Shown in pieces: positions 1-8,586 of a stretch of DNA of 64,000 bases. The stretch is from Plantibacter sp. VKM Ac-2880 (GTDB taxonomy: Bacteria; Actinomycetota; Actinomycetes; Actinomycetales; Microbacteriaceae). The stretch is from the NCBI RefSeq assembly GCF_015351235.1, contig NZ_JADKSJ010000002.1, positions 248,001-312,000 on the forward strand. Reading direction: 5' to 3'. The notes under the pieces were generated by a model. The model searched no databases and had not been told where the DNA came from. It saw nothing but the letters and a program-made list of their open reading frames with translations. Every line of letters starts with the position of its first letter. Position 1 is the first letter of the stretch. The translations under genes were made by a program, and so were the position numbers.

Positions 1-882
1 GAAGAGCTCGCCGGGGAAGCCGGCGGACCGATCCGTGAGGCCGCTGGTGAACATGCGGACGCTCTCGCAGGCGAAGGCTCCGCTGAGCGACTCGTGATCG
101 GTGAAGAACAGCGCGGTGGCGAGGCCGTCCGCGAGCATCGCCTGCCCGGCGGTGACCCAGGTCGCCGCCACCGTCACCGTCGGTTCGCCCGTCCGGCCGT
201 CGATCACGTGGTGGAGCCCCTCGCCCCAGGCGCGGCGATTGACGGCCGACGCGCAGAGGGCGCCTGATCCGATCGTCGCGACCCCGATGGCCTTCCGGGG
301 GTCGTAGGGATGCTCGAGTGCGATCCGGAGCGGTTCCGGGGCGCTGCTCCCGTGTTCGTGTCGCAGGTCGCCCGAGGCGTCGATGGTGAAGGCCTCGTGC
401 CCGTGCTCGACGAGGACGTCGGCGACGAGGTCGACGAGTCGGCCCTTGCCCGCCGCGCCGATGTCGATCACGAGCGGGCGGTCGGTCTCGAGCACCTCGC
501 CGTCCCACCGGGCCACGTCGTCCCAGGCCGGAGCGGCGAGCGCCGGCCCCTGCGGGACGAGCGTGTACGCGGCGTCGTACCCGAGCCGTTCGAGGGAGGC
601 CCCGATGAACGGGGTCATGGCGCCGCCGGTGACGTCGTGCAGGCGGCGGTAGGTGTCGAACAGGGCGATCGCGTCGTCCCTGGCGTCGTCCGGGAAGGCT
701 GTCGAGACGGGGCCCTGGGCGAACCGGGCGACGAACGCGTCGCCGCGGAACCGCGACCAGGTGCGGTCGAACCGGTCGATGCGGGCGGCGACGGCCTCGG
801 CGGTCTCCGGCTCGAGCGGCAGCACGGTGTCGAGCTCCCAGCCGGTGCCGATCGCGTCGAAGCGCAGCGTCGTCTCGCTCAT
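1..882 (-). CDS. apbE: FAD:protein FMN transferase (ApbE family), C-terminus cut by window edge
   Basis: ApbE enzymes hydrolyse FAD and attach FMN covalently to a Ser/Thr of extracytoplasmic flavoproteins. The reading frame is open from an ATG at 882 to base 1 (294 codons) with no stop, so the 3' end lies outside the window. I read DIGAAGKG at residues 140-147, the HHVIDGRTGEP motif near residue 223, and DGLAT at residues 252-256, which matches the family's Asp/Thr magnesium-binding motif. No signal peptide is visible, so the catalytic domain appears cytosolic or is exported in another way. It starts 20 bases after the stop of an FMN-binding lipoprotein on the same strand, the expected substrate of this enzyme, so the two are probably one operon. 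The family call is firm. Confidence 0.9.
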   Translation of the reverse strand, partial: MSETTLRFDAIGTGWELDTVLPLEPETAEAVAARIDRFDRTWSRFRGDAFVARFAQGPVSTAFPDDARDDAIALFDTYRRLHDVTGGAMTPFIGASLERLGYDAAYTLVPQGPALAAPAWDDVARWDGEVLETDRPLVIDIGAAGKGRLVDLVADVLVEHGHEAFTIDASGDLRHEHGSSAPEPLRIALEHPYDPRKAIGVATIGSGALCASAVNRRAWGEGLHHVIDGRTGEPTVTVAATWVTAGQAMLADGLATALFFTDHESLSGAFACESVRMFTSGLTDRSAGFPGELF

Positions 883-902
883 CGTCCGGCCGACCTGGCG
901 GC

Positions 903-1430
903 TCAGCCCTTCGCTTCGGTCTTGATCGTGTCGATGGCGGCGTTGAACCCGCCGCTCGTGAGCGAGGAGCCGGCGACCTTGGAGACCTTGAGGCCGTCGA
1001 TGTCCTTGCCGACGACCTCGCCGGCGATGCCGGAGATGAACTCGGCCTGGTAGCGCTTGCTGTTCGCGCTCTCGGCGTGCGAGACGACGTCGACGGCGGT
1101 GACCTTGTCCTCGGCGAGCGTCACCGTCACGGTGATCGACTCGGTGCCGTTCGGCGACTGGTAGCTGCCGTCGGCGGTGTAGGAGCCGTCCTTGTAGTCG
1201 GTCGAGCCGGATCCCGTCGCCGCACCGGTGTCGCTGGTGGCCTCCGGGGTGGACGAGCTCTTGGCGTCCGGCGTGGTGGTCGTGGTCGTGCTCCCGGCGT
1301 CGGCTGCGGAGCATCCGGCGAGGCTGCCGATGAGGGTGAGACCGGTGAGCGCCGCGAACGTCGTCTTCTTCGCGGCCACGGACAGCCGTGGCGTCCGTGC
1401 GGGGAGCTGGGTGGTGGTGGGGTTGCGCAT
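903..1430 (-). CDS. FMN-binding domain lipoprotein
   Basis: This 175-residue protein begins with a basic stretch, a hydrophobic segment at about residues 24-40 and a lipobox-like LAGC, so it is probably an exported lipoprotein. A Ser/Thr/Pro-rich linker (residues 45-75) leads to an FMN_bind domain (about 85-175) of the NqrC/RnfG type. The expected attachment signature SGATxTS reads here as AGSSLTS (residues 153-159), so the flavinylated residue would be Ser156 rather than Thr. The next gene encodes ApbE, which would perform that modification. Together they suggest an extracytoplasmic flavin electron carrier; the membrane partner is probably beyond the left edge. The start ATG at 1430 has a GAGGAG ribosome binding site 8-9 bases upstream. 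Confidence 0.85.
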   Translation of the reverse strand: MRNPTTTQLPARTPRLSVAAKKTTFAALTGLTLIGSLAGCSAADAGSTTTTTTPDAKSSSTPEATSDTGAATGSGSTDYKDGSYTADGSYQSPNGTESITVTVTLAEDKVTAVDVVSHAESANSKRYQAEFISGIAGEVVGKDIDGLKVSKVAGSSLTSGGFNAAIDTIKTEAKG

Positions 1431-1576
1431 CGTTCAATCTCCTCGGGCGATGTGGAGGCCGGGTGCCGGCCACCGCGGCGAGATCCCTGCCGCGGTGGCT
1501 TCAGTGTCCTGAGCTTCCCTATGGGCCAGCTATGAGCGTTCTGGGAGTTGTCCGCCGCCTGTCGGATGACGCGGGT

Positions 1577-2440
1577 TCAGGCGAGGAGACCGTGCACGAC
1601 GCCTCGGACCGCCTGAGCCACGTCCAGCGCGGCCAGCGGCCCGTCGGCGGCGGCGGCATCTCCTGCGGCGGCGTGGATGAGCACCCCGCTCGCGGCGATG
1701 CTCGCGAGCGAGGCCGGGTCGGCGAGGACGCGTTCCGCGTTGGTGGCCACGAGCGCCCCGATGATCCCGGCCAGCGCGTCGCCGGTGCCGGCGGTCGCCA
1801 GCCAGGGCGATCCTCCGGCGACCGTGATCGCCTCGCCGTCCGGAGCGACGACATGAGTGGTCCCGCCCTTCAGCACCACGACGATGCCGAGCCGGGCAGC
1901 GACGTCCGCGGCGTACGGCACCGGCTCGGCGCGGATCGCCTCGACGTCGGCCGGACTCCCCAGGCCGCTCAGCATGGTCGCCAACTCCCCGACGTGCGGC
2001 GTCGCGACGATGCGCCACGACTCGTCGACCCCGAACGCGCGCTGGTGGGCCCCGGCAGCGACCCGACGGAGGGACCCGGCGTCGGCGACGACCGGTTCAC
2101 CGCCGTGCAAGGCGCCGTCGAGGAGCGCGCTCTCGGCGCGGGTCAGCTTGCCGGGATCCATGCCGGAGCCGATGAGCCAGGCCTGGACCCGGCCCTCCGC
2201 CGTCACGATCTCCGGCCGTCGCTGCAGCACGAGCTCGGTCGGGCGGTCCGCGCCGAGGTACCGGACCATGCCGACGCCGGTGCGGATCGCCGCCTCGACA
2301 CCGATGACGGCGGCGCCCGGGTAGTGGTCGGATCCGGTCACCACCCCGAGCACGCCGCGAGAGTACTTGTCCGATTCGGCGTCGGGCACGGCGATCCAGT
2401 GACGTGCGTCGGCAGGGGTCCAGTGTCGGGGTTCGGCCAT
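1577..2440 (-). CDS. nnrD: ADP-dependent NAD(P)H-hydrate dehydratase
   Basis: It converts the damaged S-form NAD(P)HX back to NAD(P)H using ADP, in cytosolic metabolite repair. The 287-residue protein is a stand-alone ribokinase-fold dehydratase domain: KYSRGVLG (25-32), ATPHVGE (146-152), KGGTTHVV (191-198) and the catalytic GTGDALAG (218-225, Asp221). The epimerase domain (NnrE), fused in many bacteria, is absent here. A TAGGGT hexamer ends 6 bases before the ATG and no Shine-Dalgarno is visible, so the mRNA is probably leaderless. It is divergent from the Old Yellow Enzyme gene. Confidence 0.92.
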   Translation of the reverse strand: MAEPRHWTPADARHWIAVPDAESDKYSRGVLGVVTGSDHYPGAAVIGVEAAIRTGVGMVRYLGADRPTELVLQRRPEIVTAEGRVQAWLIGSGMDPGKLTRAESALLDGALHGGEPVVADAGSLRRVAAGAHQRAFGVDESWRIVATPHVGELATMLSGLGSPADVEAIRAEPVPYAADVAARLGIVVVLKGGTTHVVAPDGEAITVAGGSPWLATAGTGDALAGIIGALVATNAERVLADPASLASIAASGVLIHAAAGDAAAADGPLAALDVAQAVRGVVHGLLA

Positions 2441-2446
2441 GCCTTC

Positions 2447-2452
2447 ACCCTA
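2447..2452 (-). promoter_or_regulatory. -10 element (TAGGGT) of nnrD, leaderless
   Basis: TAGGGT on the minus strand matches the actinobacterial TANNNT -10. It ends six bases (GAAGGC) before the nnrD ATG, which places +1 at or next to the start codon. No clear -35 was found. Confidence 0.6.
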
Positions 2453-2543
2453 GCCAGTCACCGCCAGGCGGGATGGGAATCGCAGCGACCCCCGCGACGT
2501 TGCGCCAGAGGCGACACCCGGTCGCCCGCCCCAGAGGAGTTCC

Positions 2544-3620
2544 GTGCCAGCACTGTTCGATCCGATCACCATCCGCGACCGCAGCATCCCCAACCGCCTG
2601 TGGGTCGCCCCGATGTGCCAGTACAGCGTCACCGCCCGGGACGGCGTCCCGACCGACTGGCACCTCATGCACCTCGGCCAATTCGCTGCGGGCGGCTTCG
2701 GACTCGTCATCTCCGAGGCGGCGGCCGTCAGCCCCGAGGGTCGGATCACCCCGCAGGACGCCGGGATCTGGAACGACGAGCAGCGTGACGCCTGGCGCCG
2801 CATCACCGCGTTCATCGCCGAACAGGGCGCCGTCCCCGGCACCCAGCTCGCGCACGCCGGCCGGAAGGCCTCCACCTTCGCCCCGTGGGGCACCGACGCC
2901 ACGGGGAGCGTCCCGCTCGACCAGGGCGGCTGGCCGACGGTGGCGCCGTCAGCCGAGGCGTTCCCGGGGTACGACGTCCCCACCGCGCTCGACGAGCCCG
3001 GCATCGACCGGGTCGTCGACGACTTCCGCGCGGCGGCGGTCCGATCCGTCGACGCCGGCTTCCAGGTCGTGGAACTGCACGCCGCGCACGGGTACCTGCT
3101 CCACCAGTTCCTCTCCCCGCTCGTCAACCACCGCGAGGACGCCTACGGTGGGTCGCTCGAGGATCGCGCCAGGCTCCTGCTCCGCGTCGTCGAGGCCGTC
3201 CGTGTGGTCCTGCCCGACGGCATGCCGCTGTTCATCCGGTTCTCCGCGACGGACTGGGTGGACGACGGCTGGGACGAGCACCAGACCGCGACGGTCGCCG
3301 CCTGGTGCGCGGAGCGGGGTGCGGACTTCTTCGACATCTCCACCGGCGGTGCCGTTGGTGGCGTCCGGATCCCGCTCTCCCCCGGCTACCAGGTGCCGTT
3401 CGCGGCGCACATCGGTTCCACCGGTGTCGACACCAGTGCGGTGGGACTCATCACCGACGCCCAGCAGGCCGCGGCGATCGTGGCCGACGGTCAGGCGGAG
3501 GCGGTCATGGTCGCGCGCGAAGCCCTGCGGGACCCGCACTTCGCCCTCCGCGCCGCCTCGGAGCTCGGTGTGGATGTCGCCTGGCCCGGCCAGTACGAGC
3601 GGGCGAAGCCGCGCGGCTGA
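2544..3620 (+). CDS. NADH:flavin oxidoreductase, Old Yellow Enzyme family (YqjM-like)
   Basis: An FMN-dependent ene-reductase of 358 residues, cytosolic, which reduces activated C=C bonds of xenobiotics or quinones with NAD(P)H. The N-terminus carries APMCQYS with Cys25, the redox-tuning cysteine typical of the YqjM (thermophilic-like) OYE class. The substrate-binding motif ELHAAHGYLLHQFLSP and the following NHREDAYGGSLEDR motif are intact. The start is a GTG at 2544 with AGAGGAG four bases upstream. It is transcribed divergently from nnrD and ends before a perfect palindromic hairpin. Substrate cannot be inferred. Confidence 0.92.
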   Translation: MPALFDPITIRDRSIPNRLWVAPMCQYSVTARDGVPTDWHLMHLGQFAAGGFGLVISEAAAVSPEGRITPQDAGIWNDEQRDAWRRITAFIAEQGAVPGTQLAHAGRKASTFAPWGTDATGSVPLDQGGWPTVAPSAEAFPGYDVPTALDEPGIDRVVDDFRAAAVRSVDAGFQVVELHAAHGYLLHQFLSPLVNHREDAYGGSLEDRARLLLRVVEAVRVVLPDGMPLFIRFSATDWVDDGWDEHQTATVAAWCAERGADFFDISTGGAVGGVRIPLSPGYQVPFAAHIGSTGVDTSAVGLITDAQQAAAIVADGQAEAVMVAREALRDPHFALRAASELGVDVAWPGQYERAKPRG

Positions 3621-3636
3621 CCACTCGACCCACGCG

Positions 3637-3672
3637 AGGACGGCCCGCACGCGATCGCGTGCGGGCCGTCCT
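3637..3672. terminator. 36-base perfect palindrome, bidirectional terminator
   Basis: AGGACGGCCCGCACGC pairs exactly with its complement around a GATC centre. It lies between the convergent OYE gene and the CBS/DUF21 gene and can serve both. There is no T-run on either side, as is usual in high-GC actinobacteria. Confidence 0.75.
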
Positions 3673-3695
3673 GCCGTCTGCGTGGGCGACGCCGG

Positions 3696-4745
3696 TCAGC
3701 GGCGCCTCGTGGCGTCCTGGACCTCTCCGACGAGTTCCTCGATGATGTCCTCGAGGAAGAGCACTCCGGTCGTGGCTCCGGCCTCGTCGAACACCCGCGC
3801 CACGTGGGCGCCGGAACGACGCATGGTCGTCAGGGCGTCCTCGACGTCCGATCCCTCGAACACGGACACGAGCTGACGGATGTGCTTCGCCGGTACTGGG
3901 CGCTCTTCGTCGCCCGTGCCGTCGAGGTCGTCGTACCGCAGCACGTCCTTGAGGTGGAGGTAGCCGATCGGGACCGACTCCTCGTCGACGATGACGTACC
4001 GCGAGTAGCCGTACTTCGCGACCGCGCGCTCGACGTCGGAGGGGGTGGCCTCCTCCGTCAGCGTGATGAGGCTTGTGAGCGGTAGGGCCACGTCGTGGAC
4101 CTTCTTCTCGGTGAACTCGAACGCCGCGACGAGCGCGCCGGTGGCGTCCGTGAGCACCCCCTCGCGCGTCGACTGGTCGACGATCGTCGCCACCTCGTCG
4201 AGCGTGAAGGCGCTGGCCGCCTCGTTCTTCGGCTCGACCCGGAACAACCGCAGCACGGCGTTCGCGATCGCATTGAGCGAGACGATGATCGGGCGGAAGA
4301 CCCGTGCGACGAACACGAGCGGTGGTGCGAGCAGCAGCACCGCTCGGTCGGGGATCGAGAAGGAGAGGTTCTTCGGCACCATCTCGCCGAAGACGACGTG
4401 GAGGTAGGACACGAGCAGCAGCGCGATGATGAACGCCACCGTGCCGATGGTCTCCTCCGGCCAACCGGTGAGCGCGAGCGGCACCTCGAGGAGGTGGTGG
4501 ATCGCGGGTTCCGAGACGTTCAGGATCAGGAGCGAGCAGACCGTGATGCCCAGCTGGCTCGTCGCCAGCATGAGCGTGGCGTGCTCCATGGCCCAGAGCG
4601 CGGTCTTGGCGCTCCGGCTGCCCTGCTCCGCGAGTGGTTCGATCTGCGAACGGCGTGCGGAGATGACCGCGAACTCGGCGCCGACGAAGAAGGCGTTCGC
4701 GAGCAGCAGCACGACGAGCCAGGCGATTCCTGCCCAGTCGCTCAT
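3696..4745 (-). CDS. CNNM/CorC-type membrane protein (DUF21 + CBS pair), short form
   Basis: A 349-residue member of the hemolysin C/CorC (CNNM) family, linked to magnesium or other cation transport. The N-terminal DUF21 region (about 1-190) has four hydrophobic segments, starting with one at residues 7-27 and the conserved NAFFVGAEFA. Two CBS domains follow (about 200-335). Unlike the upstream paralogue it ends right after the CBS pair and lacks the C-terminal CorC_HlyC domain. Its ATG overlaps the stop of the upstream gene (ATGA), so the two are translationally coupled and may form a heteromer. A specific ion cannot be assigned. Confidence 0.88.
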   Translation of the reverse strand: MSDWAGIAWLVVLLLANAFFVGAEFAVISARRSQIEPLAEQGSRSAKTALWAMEHATLMLATSQLGITVCSLLILNVSEPAIHHLLEVPLALTGWPEETIGTVAFIIALLLVSYLHVVFGEMVPKNLSFSIPDRAVLLLAPPLVFVARVFRPIIVSLNAIANAVLRLFRVEPKNEAASAFTLDEVATIVDQSTREGVLTDATGALVAAFEFTEKKVHDVALPLTSLITLTEEATPSDVERAVAKYGYSRYVIVDEESVPIGYLHLKDVLRYDDLDGTGDEERPVPAKHIRQLVSVFEGSDVEDALTTMRRSGAHVARVFDEAGATTGVLFLEDIIEELVGEVQDATRRR

Positions 4746-6061
4746 GCGTCACCACCTTCCTCCGGGGGGACGGGTCTCGGGGTGAATCGGATCCGGTCGA
4801 TGCGGCGGCCGTCGAGTCGTTCGACACGGAGGGTGCCGTCCTCGAGCTCGATGACGTCGCCGGAGACGGCGAGGCGTCCGAGCTCACTCATGACGAAGCC
4901 GGCGACGGTCTCGTACGGGCCGTCCGCCGGCACGCGCACACCGGCGCGCTCGAGGAGTTCGTCGGGACGGAGGCTGCCGGGGAAGGTGGTGGAGTCCCGC
5001 CCGCGGACGACGCCGGCCCGTGACCGGTCGTGTTCGTCGGCGACCTCACCGACGAGCTCCTCGACGAGGTCCTCGAGGGTCGTGACGCCGGCGGTGCCGC
5101 CGTACTCGTCGACGACGACGGCCATCTGGTAGCCGCGCCCGCGCAGTTGCGAGAGCAGGACGTCGAGCTTCATCGTCTCGGGGACGCGCAACGCCGGCGA
5201 CTGCAGCGCCGAGACCGGCACCTGACCGCGCCGGTCGCGGGGCACCGCGATGGCCTGTTTGACGTGCACGACACCGGTGATGTCGTCGGCGTCGGCGTCG
5301 GTCACCGGGAAGCGGGAGTGCCCCGTCGCCCGTGCGAGTGCGAGCACCGCCTGGGCGGGCTCCCCCCGCTGGATCGAGGCGACGCGAGGGCGCGGCGTCA
5401 TGACGTCGGAGGCGTCGAGGTTGGAGAAGCGGAGCGTGCGGTTCAACAGGGTCGCGGTGTCGGCCTCGAGGGTGCCCTCGAGCGCCGAGCGCCGCACGAG
5501 CGAGGAGAGTTCCTCGGCCGTCCGAGCCCCGGACAGCTCCTCCTTGGGTTCGATGCCCATCGAGCGCAGGAGCCCGTTGGCACTGCCGTTCAGGACGACG
5601 ATGGCCGGCTTGAACACCCAGGTGAACGCGGTCTGGAACGGCACGACGAACTTGGCCGTCTGGCGTGGCAGCGCGAGCGCGAAGTTCTTCGGGACGAGCT
5701 CGCCGACGATCATGCTGAGCAGGGTGGCCACGGTGACGGCGACGATCGTCGCGACGACCGCCACGACGGCCTCGGGGATGCCGAGTGCTCCGAGCGGACC
5801 GGCGAGCATCGAGGAGAGCGCCGGCTCCATCGTGTACCCGGTGAGCAGGGTGGTGAGGGTGATGCCGAGCTGCGCGCTCGACAGGTGCGTCGACGTGATC
5901 TTGAGTGCCGCGATCGTCATCGTCAGGCGGCTCTCACCGCGATCGCGGCGGGCCTCGAGGTCCGCGCGGTCGAGGTTCACGAGGGCGAACTCGGAGGCGA
6001 CGAAGAAACCGGTGCCGATCGTCAGGACGAGGCCGACACCGAGCATGATCCACTCAGACAT
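4742..6061 (-). CDS. CNNM/CorC-type membrane protein (DUF21 + CBS pair + CorC_HlyC), long form
   Basis: This 439-residue protein has the full CNNM architecture: DUF21 transmembrane domain (about 1-195, first helix 4-24, then FFVASEFALVN), a CBS pair (about 210-330) ending in VVVDEYGGTAGVTTLEDLVEEL, and a CorC_HlyC domain (about 350-430). It is first in a two-gene operon whose second member is a shortened paralogue, an arrangement common in actinobacteria. An AGGAC-containing leader precedes the ATG. The family is tied to Mg2+/Co2+ efflux or regulation by ATP/Mg-sensing CBS domains; the role here is inferred. Confidence 0.9.
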   Translation of the reverse strand: MSEWIMLGVGLVLTIGTGFFVASEFALVNLDRADLEARRDRGESRLTMTIAALKITSTHLSSAQLGITLTTLLTGYTMEPALSSMLAGPLGALGIPEAVVAVVATIVAVTVATLLSMIVGELVPKNFALALPRQTAKFVVPFQTAFTWVFKPAIVVLNGSANGLLRSMGIEPKEELSGARTAEELSSLVRRSALEGTLEADTATLLNRTLRFSNLDASDVMTPRPRVASIQRGEPAQAVLALARATGHSRFPVTDADADDITGVVHVKQAIAVPRDRRGQVPVSALQSPALRVPETMKLDVLLSQLRGRGYQMAVVVDEYGGTAGVTTLEDLVEELVGEVADEHDRSRAGVVRGRDSTTFPGSLRPDELLERAGVRVPADGPYETVAGFVMSELGRLAVSGDVIELEDGTLRVERLDGRRIDRIRFTPRPVPPEEGGDA

Positions 6062-6210
6062 GCCGGTCCTGTCCGAGCCGGCCGGTCGAAGCCGGACGGA
6101 GGGGACGACCGCCGGATCGAGCCGACGGCGCAGTGGGTCGGATCAGGTCGAAGCGGGGATGGTGGCCGGGGGATCTGTCTGAAGGAGGGTCGTCCATTGT
6201 GCGGACGAGT

Positions 6211-7575
6211 CTATCGGACTTCCGTCGCCGTGGACCCCGGATTCCCGGGGTTCTTCTCAGCTTCGACGGTGCCGGAGCGACGCCCTGCGGCCCGTGCCCG
6301 GCGGCGGCGCACGAGGAGGAACCGCAGGCCGATGAACCCCGCCGCGAGCGCCGGCACCCCACCGGACACGATCATGCCGACGTGCGCTCCGGCGGCCTCC
6401 ACGAGCCACCCCATGAGCGGCCCGCCGATGGACTGCCCGCCGAGCAGGACGAGGATGTACAGCGACATCACTCGACCGCGGATCGCCACGTTCGAGGACA
6501 GCTGGACGAGCGAGTTCGCCGCGGTGATGAAGAGCAGGTTCGCGACGCCGCCGGCGACGAGCAGGAGCGCGAACGGGATGAGCACGGGCATGGTCCCTGC
6601 GGCTGCCTGCAGGACGCCGACCGACGCCGCCGCCACGATCACGATGCGGAGGTTCACGCCTCCGCGCCGTGTCGAGGCGAGTGCGCCGGTGAGCGCGCCG
6701 ACCGCCACGAGGGAGTTGAGGAGTCCGTAGCCGCTCGCACCGATGTCGAAGACGTCCGAGGCGTAGGCCGCCAGGAGGACGGGCAGGTTGAAGGCGAACA
6801 CCGACATGAAGGCGACCATGATGACGGTCCACCGGATCGCCGGCTTCCGCATCGCGTAGCCGAGCCCCTCCTTGAGCTGCCCCTTCGCCTTCGCGAGCAC
6901 GGGGGTCGGGACCAGCTCGGAGACCCGCATGAGGGCGAGCGTGAGCACGACGCCCGAGCAGGCGAGGGCGTTGATCGCGAACGACCAACCGGACCCGACG
7001 GCGGTGATGAGGATGCCGCCGACCGCCGGTCCGACGAGCTGCCCCAGTTGGAACACGGCGGAGTTCAGGCTGATCGCGTTGCGCAGTCTGGCGGGCCCGA
7101 CGAGTTCGTTCACGAACACCTGTCGTGCCGGGTTGTCGACGACGGTGACGAGTCCGAGCATGAACGCGATGACGTAGATGTGCCACACCTCGACGGCGCC
7201 GCTCAGCGTCAGGATCGACAGCGCCACGGCGAGCGCGGCGGCGAGCGACTGCGTGATCATGAGCAGCACCCGCTTGGAGTACCGGTCGGCGATGACCCCG
7301 CCGAGCAGGCCGAAGAGGAGCATCGGCGCGAACTGCATCGCGACGGTGATGCCGACGGCCGCGACGCTGCCGGAGAGTTCGAGGACGAGCCAGTCCTGCG
7401 CGATGCGCTGCATCCCGATCGCGGTCGTGGCCACGATGTGCCCGATCGTGAAGAGCCGGAAGTTCGGGACGCGGAGCGAGGAGAAGGTGTCCCGCCAGGC
7501 GGGACGCTCCCCCACGATCGGCATGGGTGCGGTGGGTGGCGGCGGAGCGACGGCGGTGTCGGAGGGAGGGGTCAC
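6211..7575 (-). CDS. MFS transporter (EntS/MFS_3 type exporter)
   Basis: A 454-residue 12-helix major facilitator protein. The N-terminal soluble tail (1-35) is followed by FRLFTIGHIVATTAIGMQRI, and the loop GLLGGVIADRYSKR near residue 95 is the MFS motif A, as in EntS-like exporters of siderophores or macrolides. It is divergent from a LysR regulator gene, with 153 bases between the starts, so that regulator probably controls it. Start is a GTG at 7575 without a convincing Shine-Dalgarno. Substrate unknown; the tail ends in a basic stretch. Confidence 0.88.
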   Translation of the reverse strand: MTPPSDTAVAPPPPTAPMPIVGERPAWRDTFSSLRVPNFRLFTIGHIVATTAIGMQRIAQDWLVLELSGSVAAVGITVAMQFAPMLLFGLLGGVIADRYSKRVLLMITQSLAAALAVALSILTLSGAVEVWHIYVIAFMLGLVTVVDNPARQVFVNELVGPARLRNAISLNSAVFQLGQLVGPAVGGILITAVGSGWSFAINALACSGVVLTLALMRVSELVPTPVLAKAKGQLKEGLGYAMRKPAIRWTVIMVAFMSVFAFNLPVLLAAYASDVFDIGASGYGLLNSLVAVGALTGALASTRRGGVNLRIVIVAAASVGVLQAAAGTMPVLIPFALLLVAGGVANLLFITAANSLVQLSSNVAIRGRVMSLYILVLLGGQSIGGPLMGWLVEAAGAHVGMIVSGGVPALAAGFIGLRFLLVRRRRARAAGRRSGTVEAEKNPGNPGSTATEVR

Positions 7576-7591
7576 GGGGAGAGCCAGCGTT

Positions 7592-7616
7592 TCGTATGTC
7601 GAGTGCGTGTCGTATG
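7592..7616. repeat. Two direct TCGTATG repeats in the MFS/LysR intergenic region
   Basis: TCGTATG occurs at 7592-7598 and 7610-7616, 18 bases apart, just upstream of the MFS start. This could be part of a regulator binding site. No -10/-35 pair could be assigned with confidence. Confidence 0.35.
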
Positions 7617-7701
7617 GGTGGAGCCCGGCCGGGGCCGGTGGCTCCCCTCCACGCTATTGCCGAGCCCGCCATTTCCGAGCAGGATGGTCCCTATCAGTCC
7701 T

Positions 7702-7716
7702 ATTCGATTCCCGAAT
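7702..7716. promoter_or_regulatory. Inverted repeat ATTCG-N5-CGAAT, candidate LysR operator
   Basis: A perfect five-base dyad with a five-base spacer lies 12 bases before the LysR start codon and inside the divergent promoter region. Its 15-base size and position suit the recognition half of a LysR-type site, used for autoregulation and control of the MFS gene. Confidence 0.45.
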
Positions 7717-7728
7717 GATCGGTGAACC

Positions 7729-8574
7729 ATGTTCGACCCGGCGCTCCTCCGCACCTTCCTGGCCGTCGCCGAGACGCGGAACTTCACCCGGGCCGCCGCG
7801 CAGCTCGGGTTGAGCCAGCCGACGGTCAGCCAGCAGATCCGCCGCCTCGAGGAGGCCGCCGGACGCTGGCTCGTCGTCCGCGACACGAGGGCCGTCCGGC
7901 TCACCGACAACGGGGACGCGATGGCCGGGTTCGCGCGCACCATCCTCGCCGCCCACGCCGCGGCCGAGAGCTACTTCACGGGCTCGGCGATGAGCGGACG
8001 CCTCCGCTTCGGCGCGGCCGACGACCTGGCGATGACCCAGCTCCCCCGGATCCTCCGCCACTTCCGGCAAGGCCACCCGCAGCTCAACCTCGAACTCACC
8101 GTCAACCAGAGCGGGCCGCTCTACCGGCGCTTGAAGGCGGGCGCCCTCGACCTCATCTTCATCAAGATGCATCCCGGCCAGAACGAGGGGAAGCTCGTGC
8201 GGACCGACTCGATGGTCTGGGTGGGGCTCGAGAAGACGGCGATCGAGCCCGGGCAGCCGATCCCCCTCATCGCCTACCAGGACCCGAGCCTGTCGCGCCA
8301 GCTCGCGATCGACGCGCTCGAAGCGGCCGGGCGCACCTGGCGGATCACCTGCAGCACCCGCGAGGTCAACGGCGTACTGGCCGCGGTCCGCGCCGGCCTC
8401 GGTGTCGCGGTCTTCCCCCGCAGCCTGATCCCGAGCGACCTTGTCATGCTGAGCAACCGACTCGAGCTGCCACCCCTCGGAGGCGTCGACTTCACGCTGC
8501 TCGCCAACCCTCTGGCCGCCTCGGGCCCGGTCGAAGCGCTCTCCTCGGCGATCATGGACCGATCGCTCGCCTGA
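7729..8574 (+). CDS. LysR family transcriptional regulator
   Basis: 281 residues with the standard LysR layout: winged HTH at about 3-62 (FLAVAETRNFTRAAAQLGLS then QPTVSQQIRRLEEAAG) and an effector-binding domain from about residue 88 to the end. A GGTGA precedes the ATG at short distance. It is divergent from an MFS exporter, so it likely regulates that gene in response to an exported small molecule. Full length for the family (usually 290-310). The effector is unknown. Confidence 0.92.
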   Translation: MFDPALLRTFLAVAETRNFTRAAAQLGLSQPTVSQQIRRLEEAAGRWLVVRDTRAVRLTDNGDAMAGFARTILAAHAAAESYFTGSAMSGRLRFGAADDLAMTQLPRILRHFRQGHPQLNLELTVNQSGPLYRRLKAGALDLIFIKMHPGQNEGKLVRTDSMVWVGLEKTAIEPGQPIPLIAYQDPSLSRQLAIDALEAAGRTWRITCSTREVNGVLAAVRAGLGVAVFPRSLIPSDLVMLSNRLELPPLGGVDFTLLANPLAASGPVEALSSAIMDRSLA

Positions 8575-8586
8575 CGCCGGCGACGG

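Noticed and set aside
3696-6061. Split or frameshifted single CBS/DUF21 gene
   Set aside because: Each protein starts with its own complete DUF21 domain and CBS pair, and they overlap by ATGA, so they are two paralogues, not fragments.
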